Shown: piece after piece, positions 14,001 through 25,993 of the stretch | Numbering within the stretch: position 1 is the first letter of the stretch | How the letters are laid out: the number at the start of each line of letters is the position of its first letter | Assembly (NCBI RefSeq): GCF_035083965.1 | Contig: NC_089732.1 | Span: forward strand, 7,255,383 to 7,319,382 | DNA length: 64,000 nt | Origin: Branchiostoma lanceolatum | Taxonomy: Eukaryota; Chordata; Leptocardii; Amphioxiformes; Branchiostomatidae | Reading direction: 5' to 3' | Made by a program: the position numbers and the translations under genes | The notes under the pieces: generated by a model | Told to the model about the DNA's origin: nothing | The model's input: only the letters and a program-made list of their open reading frames with translations | The model's database searches: none

Positions 14001-15400
14001 AGGGCACACGCTAGACTATCCCAAAGTTTGCGGTCTTACGATAATCGTACGATGTATTTGGCTGGGCACTGGGTTGTTTTGAAATTTACCTTCTACATCT
14101 ATTTAGAAACTTTTAGCGGTTGCCCATACCATGTTCTGTTGTTGTCTTAACTTGGAGCTTGAAAGTTGCGCTAGCCAAACATCCCCTGCCCCCACGTTTA
14201 TCCATCGGGTCCACCAAAGTGCTTACAATGCCAGACAAAGAGTGATATAAACACGGACGTTACGTTATCATATCGACAAAGGCATAATGTTGAGGAATGG
14301 TATAGCGGCGAGGGACGCGCTAAACGCTCGTTTTGGCGGCTCCAAGTGTTCATAAACTAACCATTCATACATATCGTCATAAATCGTGAGGAAAAAATGA
14401 ACAACGGGAAGCAAAAATGCGCGTGTTTAAAACTCAGGAATGCGTGAGTCAGAAAAGTTTGTTTTATGTTGTTTTAGTGCAAAAAAAAGGAAGCTACTGA
14501 TTAAATGGTATCTTATATATGAAATTGAACATTCGAAGTAAAAGGATTAATCTATCTATTTATCTGTTTCTGTTTTCTTTTACCAGGGTGGCTATCTCGG
14601 TGACTGGGCGCTGCATGCTTTTCAGTGAGCCCCTAGGAATAGAGTCGGTTGCTTTGAGTCGAAGAATAGCATATGATTTTCCCCGAAGAAAAAATGAAAA
14701 CAAAATTATATAAAGCAGATGAAAATCTGAATGCCGTATATGGAGAATAAGTTTGAGAAAACAGCATAATATCACTGCTCTAGATACAAAGAACATGGAC
14801 TGCCCTGGCCAACCGCCGAAACACGAAGCTGGGTTGATCCGGACGTATACATGACGTCGTGCCGTTAAAACGAATCGGAGTGGACGCGTTAGCCCACTGT
14901 TACGCGCACGTAAAACTTTTATGTCCCCGTGCATTTTTCTCCCGGTCGTCAATCCTAGTTTTTATTGCGACAGTCGGGTGGGCTAGGTCGAAAAATCCTC
15001 TGGGCAGTTCCCGCCAGCGAAAATTGTTTTCCGGAAATTTAGCGACAGGACGACAGTTTCATTGGTCATAAACAGAGGATCAACGGGAATACTTCCAGTC
15101 GTATACGTGGCCTTTCTGCTCGTATATTTTACAAGCGATTTCAAATCACAAAGCTATCAATCAGCGTGTGAATCCGAGCGGATCTGATCTGGTGTAATTT
15201 GTGTTTCAGACATCAATTCAGTGATAATTTACATCATCTCTCGGCTAAAAAGGACCTCTCTTTTCGGACCTGTCTCTCACTAGCGTCTTTCGACAGTTGG
15301 TGCACCACTACTAATGTCTCTTACGCTCCTCGAACACTACAATCAAAGTTTTTTCGATCCTTTACATTGCTTTCAAGCTCCACAATCGATAAATATATCA
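11040..15400. other. intergenic region without a supported gene
   Basis: Open frames are short and lack family signatures. The only structure noted is a tRNA-like B-box segment near 13.4 kb, listed separately. The stretch is AT-rich with many short homopolymers, as expected for non-coding DNA. Confidence 0.45.
13370..13480 (+). repeat. possible tRNA-derived SINE head
   Basis: GGTTTGAATCC at 13428-13438 matches the Pol III B box (GGTTCGANTCC) with one change. The TGG-CGGGTAGT segment about 45 bases upstream is a weak A-box candidate. No poly-A or simple tail was identified, so this may be chance. Confidence 0.25.
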
Positions 15401-15404
15401 TCCC

Positions 15405-15830
15405 TTGTATTTTATAAAAAACTTGGTTGTGAATGTCAGTTGAACTATCAGAAGAACAGGCACACAAGATTCGCTACAGATTCGGGATTGTAGAACGGGG
15501 TTGTCTGGGTGTGCCTTCTTCCAATGACTTCTATCCGTATGATTCACATTTGTGGCGTAACTTGAGATACGATGTAGATACACGTTATTTCTTATTGAAG
15601 TATGAATTTCGGGAATTGTATTTTGTATAAAACTTGGTTGTAGTTGCCTGTTGAACTATCAGAAGAACAGGCACACTAAATTCGCCACAGATTCGGGATT
15701 GTAGAACGGGGTGGTCTGGGTGTGCCTTCCACTTATGACTTCTATCCGTATGATTCACATTTGTGGTGCAACTTGAGATACGATCTAGATACACGTTATT
15801 TCTTATTGAAGTATGAATCTCGGGAATTGT
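15405..15830. repeat. two-copy tandem duplication of about 211 bp
   Basis: Copy 1 runs from about 15405 to 15616 and copy 2 from about 15617 to 15830. Both open with a TTGTATTTT...AAAACTTGG block and both contain AACTATCAGAAGAACAGGCA and GACTTCTATCCGTATGATTC. The copies differ by scattered substitutions and very small indels. A minus-strand frame stays open in both copies (61 and 69 codons), but it has no recognised domain. Confidence 0.9.
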
Positions 15831-16149
15831 CTTGAGAAACGTCCACCCCTATGTCCGTCCGCGGCAGCCGAAGTTCCGGCCTCAATCTGTCATGGCGGAA
15901 TTGCACGGTTTGCAAACCGTCGCCAGACGGATTGCTGCATGCATGGCAGATATTGTCGTTGACCTGGTCACGACTCTGGAGTGATTGTGGCGGGAATTAC
16001 GTCTCTGATAGCCGACTAGTATCTGTAATTTGCGGCAGGGTCCATAGATCACGGGCGGTGGAAGTCCACACGGCCGCGGTGACCACGATGCGCGATGGCG
16101 CGCTCGGCTCACAGGACGAATATATCAACGTACGAGAAAACTTTCCGTA

Positions 16150-16610
16150 GCAAAATTTCAACTTTTGATCCTAATTTCTGCTCTGAATCGACGGTCGTTT
16201 CACCGAAATCGTCTTTGTATAGAGCAGCATATTATTTTCTCTTTTTGTGGTTTGGTTGTTGTTAAAATGTTATTACCTAACATCTACATGTATACACCTT
16301 TTGCCACAGAATTTCAACTTTGGATTCTCATTTCTGTTATAAATCGAAGGTCTTTTTACTGAAATACATTCGTCTTTGTATAGGGCAGTATATTCTTTCT
16401 CATTTTGTGACCATTGTTAAAAATGTTATTTCCTTACAGGTGTACACCCTTTGCAACAAAATTTCAACTTTTGATTCTCATTTCTGTTATAAATCGACGG
16501 TGTTTTTACTGAAATGCATTCGTCTTTGTTTAGAACAGTGTATTTTTTCTCTTTTTGTGGTTTGATTGTTGTTAAAAATTTTATTATCTAACATGTATAC
16601 ACCTTTTACA
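16150..16610. repeat. three-copy tandem repeat of about 152 bp
   Basis: Units begin at about 16150, 16306 and 16456 with an AAAATTTCAACTTT-type block. Each contains TTTCTG(T/C)T(A/C)T(A/G)AATCGA and CGTCTTTGTTTAGA-type segments, and each ends in a GTATACACCTTTT-type segment. The third unit ends near 16610. The array is AT-rich with no coding content. Confidence 0.88.
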
Positions 16611-16619
16611 AATCCAATC

Positions 16620-19225
16620 GGAAACAGCAATTTTGTAATGCTCATGCATAACATACCATTGTTGTGCTGTTCTGACAACAAAATGTTGGCTGCTGCCGAG
16701 CTCACTTTAACTGTATTGAATTGTTTATTCTAAACGACGCGGACTTCTGAATAACTATCACTAACTTTACACATAAAACTGTAAAAACGTCCAAGACTCT
16801 TTTCTTGAAGTGTTATGTGTGCCACAATTCCAAGTTGGCCATAAAAGGGCAGCGATGACTCGGTTCCCTTTGGTATGCAGATTCCCCCCAAAGGTTGCCG
16901 TATCATTTCTGCTGGATAATTTATGAGCTCGCACCAGGAGCGTCCATTACGTCCCGAGTGATCGACAGGCATAAATTTTACGACGCTACCACTTCCGCGT
17001 TTACTGCCTGATTTACTCCGAAATCCCGCCACTTCGCGCCACGCGTGCTTAGAAAAACTGAACATCACACTCAAACTACAGCCTTTCATACCTGCTGTTT
17101 CTGTTCCTGTAATCGACAAAGTCGCAAACAATGTTAAGGTTATGGCTCTTGTTATTGGAGGTATATATATGGTAGATATTCCTTCTTTTTAAATTGGTAC
17201 ATCTAGAATTGCGCACACGCCTTTGGTAGTCGACGCGTTACCGTTAAGTGCCCATTAGATTTTGAATTGTCCGCAGTTTGCGCGACTTCCGCGCTAGGAT
17301 AGGCAAGTAGTAACGATTAAAAACCGCTTCATCGTACAGGGCCGTTCGACCGTACACTGGATAGCAACACTTCTGTCAGGAGATCTCCTACTCTGCCCAT
17401 CTCCCGTCGAAACTAGCCATCCGGGGAACACGCGCGCATCCATCTTGTAGAGGAGGCACGTCGCTGGCTATCACTGGCGCCATTAGGAGGAAATACAACG
17501 CGACGGGTCCGCCACGCGCAAAGTACCCATTCATTTCGCCGCGAAGCACACGTAAAGTTTTATTGTCACATCTGTTTTAACTGTCACATTAGCGAGTCCG
17601 GGCGGGGCGGAGTGAGGGTCCCACGGGACGCACACGCACACTGCAGGCTAGTCTAGCTGCGCATCGGGACCAGCTGACATCGAACAAGGACAAAAATAAT
17701 CCTTCAATGTTGACGTTGACAGCACAAGACTTTTTGACGAGGGGCTCCGAAAAAGGAAGCCGGGAAAAGAGAAACTATTAGAGTAGAGGGACTCTTGAAA
17801 CAGATGTTGTGTTTTGAAAGTGTTGTGATGAACACAATATAATCCCTGGTTTCCGCGAGCTAAATCACAATCACGCTAACCCCTTCCACGATGTTTAATG
17901 AATCATCCCCATCACCGGGCACGTGCAGCTTTTACCGACCATTCAATTCCTCTCGGTAATTCATCCGCTGTTATCCAGTTATCTGCGAACAGCGCGCTGC
18001 TGCACTGGGAAATGTAAGCTTGTGTAAATCCGCTGCACGGTTTCACAAGTAGCATCACCAGAAGAACCAACCGCGCAAAAGTAATCCGTCCAGAACGATT
18101 TCCAACGATTTGTTTTACAAGTCTTTGATGTATTATGTAACGGTTGCTTTTAATAAAAGAAAACACCTTTCTCAACGGAAATGGTTATTGTTTTTGACGT
18201 GTTTTAGGAATAGCATGTCTGCTACGTACGACACAGTGTGTCTATTTTGGCATGAGAAGTTGAGAAGCGGACAGGACGTGTGGTTTATTACACCTTGTCA
18301 TATAGAAACAAGCAGCTGACGTCCCAGAAGACCTCCCCCTGTCGTTTCCCGCCTGAACTGCGCCCATAAACTGTCCATCAGTCACCTGTCGGCCGTGCCG
18401 CGCTTCGGTGGTGGCCTGCCTGTTAGGGATCGTCCGGTCTTCCCGATACGCCGATAAGAAGTCATCTATTTGTTGTGTGTCTGAGTAAAGCTGTCGATGA
18501 TCTCTAACTACCAGATAGATTTCAGCAAAGCCAAAGAAACCTTTTGTGATATATCGAATTTCGGCATTCAAACTGCTCTATCAGATTAATTTAGCAAAAA
18601 TCGACGACATCCGCGAGAAAAAATTCTATCATTCTCCATAAGACTACATCCATTTCAATACTTTCCAGGCAATTCAATTCAATTTTGTAGTTAAGAGTAA
18701 CAACCTAGACATAAATTTGCAGTTTTGTCGACATTCACATTTTTGCAGGGAAGGCGTAAAGGCGCGGGCAAAGTTCCAGACCAAATTCGATGCTCCTTCT
18801 GTTTGTATTAGGAAAATTCTGCTCTTTTTAGATTCGCAACTCTCCTTTAGGCTTATCTTTCACAGACGTGTTGTTGTTTTCCGATGAACTACTTCAGACC
18901 GTAATTTTCCGTCCTCCCGGAGTACGTGTTTACGGGCCTCTCTCCCCACAGACGGTAAGAACCCGTCCCTCGCGTACCGAGGCGGCGGCACTCCATCATC
19001 GGCTCGTAAAGCTGCTGTACAGGCGCGCTTCCATCCGTCACGCCGGTGGGTTTCATACATGCTGGCGCCGGGGCGGGGCTTCAGCCTCCCTCCCTCCTGA
19101 CGGATGAAGATATCACCGCTTCTCAAGTCCGCGTCAACAGATAGTTCACGCGGATGTTTCTCGGAACAGACTGTATCACTTTCACGTGCAACGCTATTCT
19201 ATGTCATAGTCTTCACTTCAAATAG
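16620..19225. other. intergenic region; GC-rich block near 17.4-17.7 kb
   Basis: A minus-strand frame of 133 codons (16730-17131) has no recognisable domain and no convincing neighbouring exons, so it is not called. Around 17590-17620 there is a GGGCGGGGC GC-box-like sequence in a GC-rich, CpG-containing stretch. It could be a promoter or enhancer, but no first exon can be tied to it. Confidence 0.35.
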
Positions 19226-19434
19226 TACTGTAAACGCAGAAATGTTCGCGGTGGTTCTATGTTCGCGGTTTTTGCGGTGAACTCTTTACCGCGATCTTAA
19301 AACCACCGCGAAAAGCCGTTCCATTGTGTGACTGTAGTGCTACTATTGTTTCAAACGTGAACTTTAAACAACCGCGAACACTCCATTTTCTCCCTACCGC
19401 GAAATTAAATCCCCGCGAACATTTCTGCATTTAC
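19226..19434 (-). mobile_element. fold-back MITE, family A copy 1 (TA-flanked)
   Basis: The left end TACTGTAAACGCAGAAATG and the right end CATTTCTGCATTTAC are inverted. Inside, several ACCGCGAA/TTCGCGGT blocks pair with each other. A second copy in the opposite orientation lies at 23661-23879. Ends of CTGTAAATGCAG next to TA suggest a Tc1/mariner-type non-autonomous element. The right end of this copy has diverged. No transposase is encoded. Confidence 0.82.
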
Positions 19435-19780
19435 TTGCATCTCTTCTTCTATCTTCGCAATACCCCCAACATGGAAACATAGTTCGATGCCAAGTTACAT
19501 GGATCTAGTGAAATCATTTTATCTTAAAGATGTTTGCCTTGAAACATAAGGACTGTGTGATTTCAATTTTAGTCGTGGGGCCTACTTTTTAATATAGACT
19601 AACGTAAGCATATACTGATATAGCATAACTACACAAGTGTCAAATATATCATAAGTGCCATTCCTTATCCCCTCCCTCATCACAGCTTAATTACCCCGGC
19701 AACCTGTCATTTCATTCCAGATCGTCGTTTCATCGAGTTCGCCAGACATTAATCATAACGCAAGTTCCTTCGCGCATCGT

Positions 19781-20113
19781 GTTATTTAGGGAACATAACA
19801 AATGCGGATACAGATAGACGCCTTGTATTTAAGAAAGAGCCTCATCTGCAAAGGATCGAAATATTAGTCTTTTCAACCCCCCCCCCCGTCCGATACACAA
19901 ATATGTAGCATGTGTACCTACATGTAGTACAGTTGTCCGCGATTTTAGACAGAGTAGGGTGATAGGGAGCATAACATATGCGTATACGGACGCCTTATAT
20001 TTAAGAAACAGCCTCATCTGCAAAGGATTGAAATCCCAGTCTTTTAGGTACTAAACGCGTAACGCACAATATGTAGCGTTTTACCTACTAGTACCGCGAT
20101 TTTAGACAGAGTA
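19781..20113. repeat. two-copy tandem duplication of about 175 bp
   Basis: Copy 1 (about 19781-19958) and copy 2 (about 19959-20113) share CAGCCTCATCTGCAAAGGAT-type and GCGATTTTAGACAGAGTA sequences in the same order. A short poly-C run (19879 onward) is present only in copy 1. No coding function is seen. Confidence 0.85.
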
Positions 20114-20589
20114 CAACACGAGACCGACAGCACTCTCCCCTTTCCACGTGCCACTCTGCCGTGATGTATCTGCCCACGGCTCCATCTGTCAGAGTTTAAA
20201 AGGCTCGCATACATTTCTAGGGCGCCGACGGGACAGCCTTCCATCCCCGCCGCACGTTACCGGATACGTTACTCGGCCGTACTGGCGGATCATGTTTGCT
20301 TCTAGAAAGTGATTTTTTTCCTTTCAACGTTTCTTAATATTTCTATCCTTTATTTGCGTCCATCCCCTTCTTCTTTAACATGATTTGGTAAGTGTTGATA
20401 TAGTGTGCTGAAAAACAGAGTACATCGTTTATTTGTCTCTTTTTTGCCTTTTAAATGCTTTATCTTATCTAATTCTAACTTCTAAACGTCGTGTCTGGAC
20501 GGCTGTAGTCTTGTTCTTTCCTGCTGCGATTCCCGTATTGAACGCAGAGGTAGAGGAGACGTATGCTTTTCAATTACCTAACGCCACAC

Positions 20590-21700
20590 ACCGTTAGCCC
20601 GCCAGCCTACCCCCTCGTCATTTAATAAATGGACGGTCCCGGCTCACGTGCGCTGCCGGCCCTGTTTACCCATCAAGTGCCCATCAACACATCTGTCAGG
20701 CCCGCGGCCCATAAATCGGGAGCGTCGGCGCTCGCACACGCCACTTCCGCCTTCGGACTCCCCACACGAACATCGCACGAGACACAAACCTGCCGTCTTC
20801 ACGCTAGGCTCGCTCTCACCGCGTGGCCTCCCGAGTCGGCCGCTAGGAATTCCTTCCAGGGTTACTGTAACCGCTGGTTCTGCCGATAGACGCTGTCCGT
20901 CCAAGGTGCTGAATTCCTGGTTGGTGTAATTTGTCTTTATACTTTCCCGTTTGAGCGTCATTTTTCACGACGCGTTTTGCGAACTGACGTTACAGTGATT
21001 GTTGTCGCAGCGCAAAATCAGAATTTGTATAGTGTTCTTTCCATAAAGATGTCTGAGTGGGCAAATCTGTTTCATTGTTGCATTTCGGCGTTGCGTTTGA
21101 CGTTTCTAAAAGAGACTAGTATCGGTTATGTTATGGTACAGGTAACAAAACTGCCACAGTCGACAGATATCCACAATTTTCATAGCCAGCAAAATACAAT
21201 TTTCTATTAAGATGCTGCAAATGGCGTTACTACACAAACTCAGAACAAAAAGCCAATTTCACATTCTTTGTCCGATAATTTCACTGTGACAATGAGAAAT
21301 CATATTTCATGCGGAAAAATCGCATAAATCAAAAGTGCCAAATAGTTCCACATCTAAACGTCACTATATGATATATCTAAAGCAAGTGGGATTTAAAATC
21401 ATATGCATCAATCAAAGATGATTCCTACGATTCAACGTGACCGAATCCGATTAACAACACCACAGCTACAGACATCGTCGGATGAGGCAGATATCAGCGC
21501 TAGGGACACGGCAGCAGCCATGGTCCATTTAGAGACAGGACAAGACGAAAATGGCCATTGAGAGCAGTCATTATTGGCTAATGTCCCGGCCCCAGGAGGC
21601 CGTCCATGGCACCGCCGCGTGCCACCCTGTCATTAGTCTACCAGAGGCCTGTTTACACGCGTTAGGCCAACTCAAGTTAATATAGGAGAAAACCTAGTCA
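20590..21700. promoter_or_regulatory. candidate conserved non-coding block upstream of the bHLH gene
   Basis: Two GC-richer, unique-looking islands lie here (about 20590-20960 and 21480-21680), 2-3 kb upstream of the first exon of the bHLH gene. They contain a CACGTG E-box, TGTTTACCC and TGTTTACAC forkhead-type sites, and CCATAAATCG and TCATTAGTC homeodomain-type sites. Frames are open on both strands but lack domain signatures. An enhancer role is inferred from composition and position only. Confidence 0.25.
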
Positions 21701-23290
21701 TTTCTGTTGTAAGTGTGACCAATGTACCCTAACAATAGCCTCCACCAGGCCTTCCTACAGGGGCAGTACGGATCGTAGAATTCGGCAAAAAAAGTTCAAT
21801 AATGGGCGGGGAGAGTCAGTCAACGGGAAGGTTAACATTTCCCCGTCGGATTGCAACTGTAAATGAGAAGCTATGGTGGCCAAACTCTCCTGGCAAATAT
21901 TCTCCCTATTGCCGGCGTAGTCAGTTTAGCAGAGACTAGCCTAACAATAAGACTTTTGTCACTGAAAGTAATCTGATGCGAAAATGCGTCTGCTTTGTAG
22001 CTATACACGAGACATATCCTCGTCAAGACGCAAATATGACTGGAAATTTTATCTAATTGTTTTAACCCCGTTCCCTACATGTCGTTATCGTTTCTACCAA
22101 TGGCGACATTTCGTGTGGAGTCTGACCGAAGGATGACCCCCAGGAAGTCGTGCCAAATGTGAACTTGTCTCCTGGGACTTTGTCCCTCGTTAAGGTGGAG
22201 TCCTCTAGGCGAAGTCACCTTCCCGTAGCGTTGGTTGACTGTGGCGCAGCTTATATCTGCTGTATACAGTGCGGTAGACAGCTTTTGGGGTTGCAATATG
22301 GATGAACGAAGACTTTTATTGCACATTTTTGCCACACTGGGCTAAGTACAGGATACAGTTAGCAGATACAAAATAAAATAACTATCATTAGATCAATTCA
22401 ATATCTCCTCGCTTTTCAGTTATAGTAGAGATAAAAGAACAGGCCATGTTTCTCGATGGACGACTTGACTAGTTGCATTAGGAATAGGAATTTTTCTACA
22501 TTACTTCAATGCATGAAATAGGTTTTGTACAAGCCTATACAGTTCAATTCTCTCTTTGTTAAACGACCTACAGAACAGATCCCTGTTGTTTTTGTGGCCC
22601 TTGCGGGTCTCGGAGGATAGCGCGCGAATTGTCAAAATGACGGACTGTCCATTCTGAAAGTGGCTCAATTTTCTACGAAAAAGAAAGTGTCATCCATTTT
22701 AGAGCAGCGCCTCCGATCATCTGAACATCTCGTGAGAGACGCGATGAGACTAGGAGCATCGTGTCTGTCTCCTTAATGTACACAATAACCTTCTTAGAAG
22801 AAGAAAAGACACTTCCCTGAGGATTTTGCGTCTTTGTTTGGCAGCAGAGTGGGGACGTGCATACGATGGCAAAGCCAATTTTGCGACATCAGCGTGTGGT
22901 GCATCTTTATGGGAACTGTTGGGAAAAATTCATTTTCCATGACCATGTCACCGACGATCACTCCAGTCTTCTAAAAAGTGCAGACAATATGTGTTTTCGT
23001 AAGAGATGCGTTTTTGTGCGTGGCCGTAAAGATTTGTTTTTTGGCTTCTTCCTCTTTTGAAACTTATTCATCATTCTTACAGGATGCAGCTGAGAAAACT
23101 GCTTAAAGAGGAAACACTAAATTTTTGCATTTCCATGTGACTGTCCTTTTTACCAACCAACCTGTCCATTTGATTTCAAAGTGTCACATATACCTTAAGA
23201 TAAAGCTTCCATAAGATTTGGACATTTCTATCGTATCTCTGTGACATAAAGAATCGATTGACGAACCCTAAATGTCTTATCTGTTTCAGA
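21701..23290. other. 5' flank of the bHLH gene
   Basis: No exon is supported. A CTGTTTCAG acceptor-like sequence ends near 23290 and could precede a 5' UTR exon that runs into the coding start at 23540. A TTCCCAC motif (RBPJ core GTGGGAA on the other strand) lies at 23299-23305, just past the end of this stretch; its first flanking base does not fit the strict Su(H) consensus. Confidence 0.3.
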
Positions 23291-23539
23291 TAGGACACTT
23301 CCCACCTCTGCGATTGACACAGTAGGAGGCATCAACTGTCGATATCTGGGACGCTCAGTGGGAGCTAAACCAGACCAGGGCTCCCATTATCTCCTCCAGA
23401 CGTCAGCACGCGGTGTGGGGCGCTATCTTTAACGTACCGAGGTGTGACTCAGCGAGTCCAGGTCACCAAAGTGTCGTCCGCCGACCTCGTGGCCTCTGCG
23501 CCGGGCAGCGGTGAGGGGGAGGCCGGCAGCAGGACCGAC

Positions 23540-23566
23540 ATGGCACCCGCCAAACGGGACCAGAAG
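23540..23566 (+). CDS. bHLH-Orange repressor, exon 1 (start codon)
   Basis: The ATG at 23540 lies in a good context (ACCGACATGG). It encodes nine residues, MAPAKRDQK, and ends at a GT donor (CAGAAG/GTAGG) in phase 0. The exon is short, as first coding exons of hairy/E(spl)-related genes commonly are, and joins in frame to the basic region encoded by exon 2. The start is inferred from the in-frame join and Kozak context; no ATG in exon 2 could replace it. The upstream sequence (about 23400-23539) is GC-rich and probably 5' UTR. Confidence 0.75.
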
Positions 23567-23660
23567 GTAGGAACCATTCTCATTGTGTGAAACTATTGTT
23601 TAAAAAAATCCAGCCTGCGCGACTCATGAGTTGCGTGGATCACGGTTTTGTATTTCAGCA

Positions 23661-23879
23661 TACTGTAAATGCAGAAATGTTCACGGGGATTTGATATCGC
23701 GGTAGGGAGAAAATGGAGTGTACGCGATCGCGGTGGTTTTGAGTTCGCGTTTGAAACAATAGCAGCGCTACAGTCACACAATGGAACGGCTATTCGCGGT
23801 GGCTTTACGTTCACGGTAAAGAGTTCACCGCGAAAACCGCGGACATAGAACCATCGCGAACATTTCTGCATTTACAGTA
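23661..23879 (+). mobile_element. fold-back MITE, family A copy 2 (TA-flanked)
   Basis: It runs from TACTGTAAATGCAGAAATG to CATTTCTGCATTTACAGTA, so the termini are perfectly inverted and flanked by TA. The interior is the reverse complement of the copy at 19226-19434, including GGTAGGGAGAAAATGGAGTG, ACAGTCACACAATGGAACGG and CGGTAAAGAGTTCACCGCG. It lies about 95 bp inside intron 1 and encodes nothing. Confidence 0.9.
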
Positions 23880-25130
23880 TGTCTCTATCAGCACTTTGGG
23901 GTTAGGCTACAGGGTCAGTCGACCGAACGACCGTTATTATAAAGTTCGAAAGTACCAACAAAATAGCACATGAAATATTTATCGTATCCAGACAATTGAC
24001 CTAGAAAAACAAGTTTTTTCACCGTGTATAAATCAAAACCCTTCAATACCAAGGCGGTGCACCAGGACTTTAAGAAAGCATTAATGGAAAACCATCACTT
24101 AGACGAAACATGTTTTAGAGGAGATACAGTATCGATGATTTGAGACGGGCCCCGAGATTGGCGTGCGGCCATTCGGGTCGTCCCTCTGATTGATGCCGGG
24201 CGACTGATTTCTGTCTCAGGGACGAACGAGCCATTTGATCCAATTTATTCGCGCCGGGCAGAAATTAAGCAAATAACCATACATTACACGTTGACAGACC
24301 ATCCGACTGACGTGGCGACGTTATAAAAGTTACGTCACCGTCATCAGTTGTGAGGTAATTACTGTAAGGATGTAAGACAGCGGGAAAATGGACGTTTGTG
24401 ACGAGTGAAGGCAGTGTCCAAGCGCCTCGCTTCTCCAATAACACGGCATTCTCAACTCCGTTGAAAGCCTCAAGTTGAACCCAAGATCCTCCATTCTGTA
24501 CTAGACAACCATTATCTTTGAGAATAGTGGACATTAACTTCTGTATGTTGTCTCTCTAAGAAAGAGAATTACTTGAAAGATGTAAGCTCAAGACAGCGGC
24601 AATTTTGCGTTTGTTCCAGGCCAACGCAATGTTCCAATCCCTCTCCCCTCTATAAATCTAATAACGTTTATAACAGTCTCAACCTGTATGTAAAGCTTGA
24701 TTGTTTAACAATGAAGAAATGACTACCCTTGTATATCACAATACTGGACAATAATTTCAGCATGGTATAGTCTATCTACGTATGTTGACACGGTATCTAG
24801 CTTTCTTCAAAGAGGAGCGTATTATTTCCGTTATAAGATCGGTAAGACGGAATTGACGCATCATCTGAAAGAATGGCACTATCTAACGGCGTCTAAAGAC
24901 TGCCAAAGGCTACGCGCACGCCCGCTCATGCATTCCCGATGATAACAGATAATAGATGGCGGGTCTTTTCCCTTCCTGGTGTCGGATCTATACTCGGTAA
25001 AAAACGAGCTTGATAAGCCTAATGAAAAGATAAGTGAAAATCGTTGCCGCGAGTCTCGCCTACGTATTTATCGAACGTGGTCCGCAGTGTGTGTCTTTGG
25101 GTGGGCTGGATCGTAGGCTATGTTCGTCTA

Positions 25131-25379
25131 AAGCCCCCCTCTCACTGGTCACGCGGCACGTTGGTGACCTCGCTGCGACCGAGTAATTTGACACCGGGCT
25201 AAACGAATTTCATCGATAAAAAAAAAAGAATTTTTTTAAGCTTTGTGTGATTTTTGTCTTTTTAGTCATACTTGTTTGTTTTGCATGGTATTCCCATTGT
25301 AAAGTCAAGGCTAACTCAAATTCGATCTAGGACGCAGTGAGGTCGCCAGCGTGTCGCGGGTCCAATGAGAGGGGGGCTT
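25131..25379. mobile_element. fold-back element with about 48-bp inverted ends
   Basis: The left arm begins AAGCCCCCCTCTCACTGG and continues to CCTCGCTGCG. The right arm (about 25333-25379) is its inverse complement with a few mismatches, ending CCAATGAGAGGGGGGCTT. The interior is AT-rich with a long A-run and T-runs. It is non-coding and typical of a MITE, but the superfamily is not determinable here. Confidence 0.85.
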
Positions 25380-25905
25380 AAGGGCCTGGTCACAGTCGTC
25401 GTACTTTCCGCCATACGATCGCACAATGATGACTTTCTTGAGGTAGTCGTGCATGTGTCGTACAAAACTCTTCTGTCCTCTTATGAAAAACGTTGCCTTA
25501 GATGTTTGCCTGTGGTTGGTTCTGTTGTCCTGCTTGAAAAGTATCAAAATCGTGAGATGGCCTATGACGAATGTGACCACGCCTACAACGAATGTGATAG
25601 GAGTCCGCAAAGCTTACCCGTGTGCAGCCTTCTCCATGCTTTACAGCGACATCGGTGTGGCTGAAGGTGGCTGTATCCAGCCTAACAGGCTACTGTTCAT
25701 TCAACTTGATGTCACCACTGATGACTGTAACTCTCACCTGCACGGTGCAACATGATTAACTGTCAGGTTTCCAGAAAAGTGCGCAATCGCCTATCATATG
25801 CCAGGACATCGTCTCTGGACAAGCCACGTTGAGTTGTATTTGAACGGCGTATGCAGTCAAAAGTCCTTATTTACACACAAAAAGTTGTCACAAATCTAGT
25901 GTACC

Positions 25906-25993
25906 TTAGCCTGGGTGCCATCCTATTTTAACTGGGGCTCCTACATTCACGAATGTAGGAGCCCCGGTAGAAATAGGATGGCACCCAGGCTAA
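25906..25993. mobile_element. palindromic element, family B copy 1, with 7-bp target duplication
   Basis: The 88-bp near-perfect palindrome begins TTAGCCTGGGTGCCATCC and ends with its inverse. The arms meet at CTACATTC/GAATGTAG with a 2-base centre. It is flanked on both sides by GTGTACC (25899-25905 and 25994-26000), an exact 7-bp direct repeat. The terminus matches that of the longer palindrome at 52975-53107. Confidence 0.93.

Noticed and set aside
16730..17131. Minus-strand 133-codon frame
   Set aside because: It reads as fairly balanced protein and has an acceptor-like TCGATTACAG near its start, but no domain, no partner exon and no promoter are visible. It is kept only as a note.
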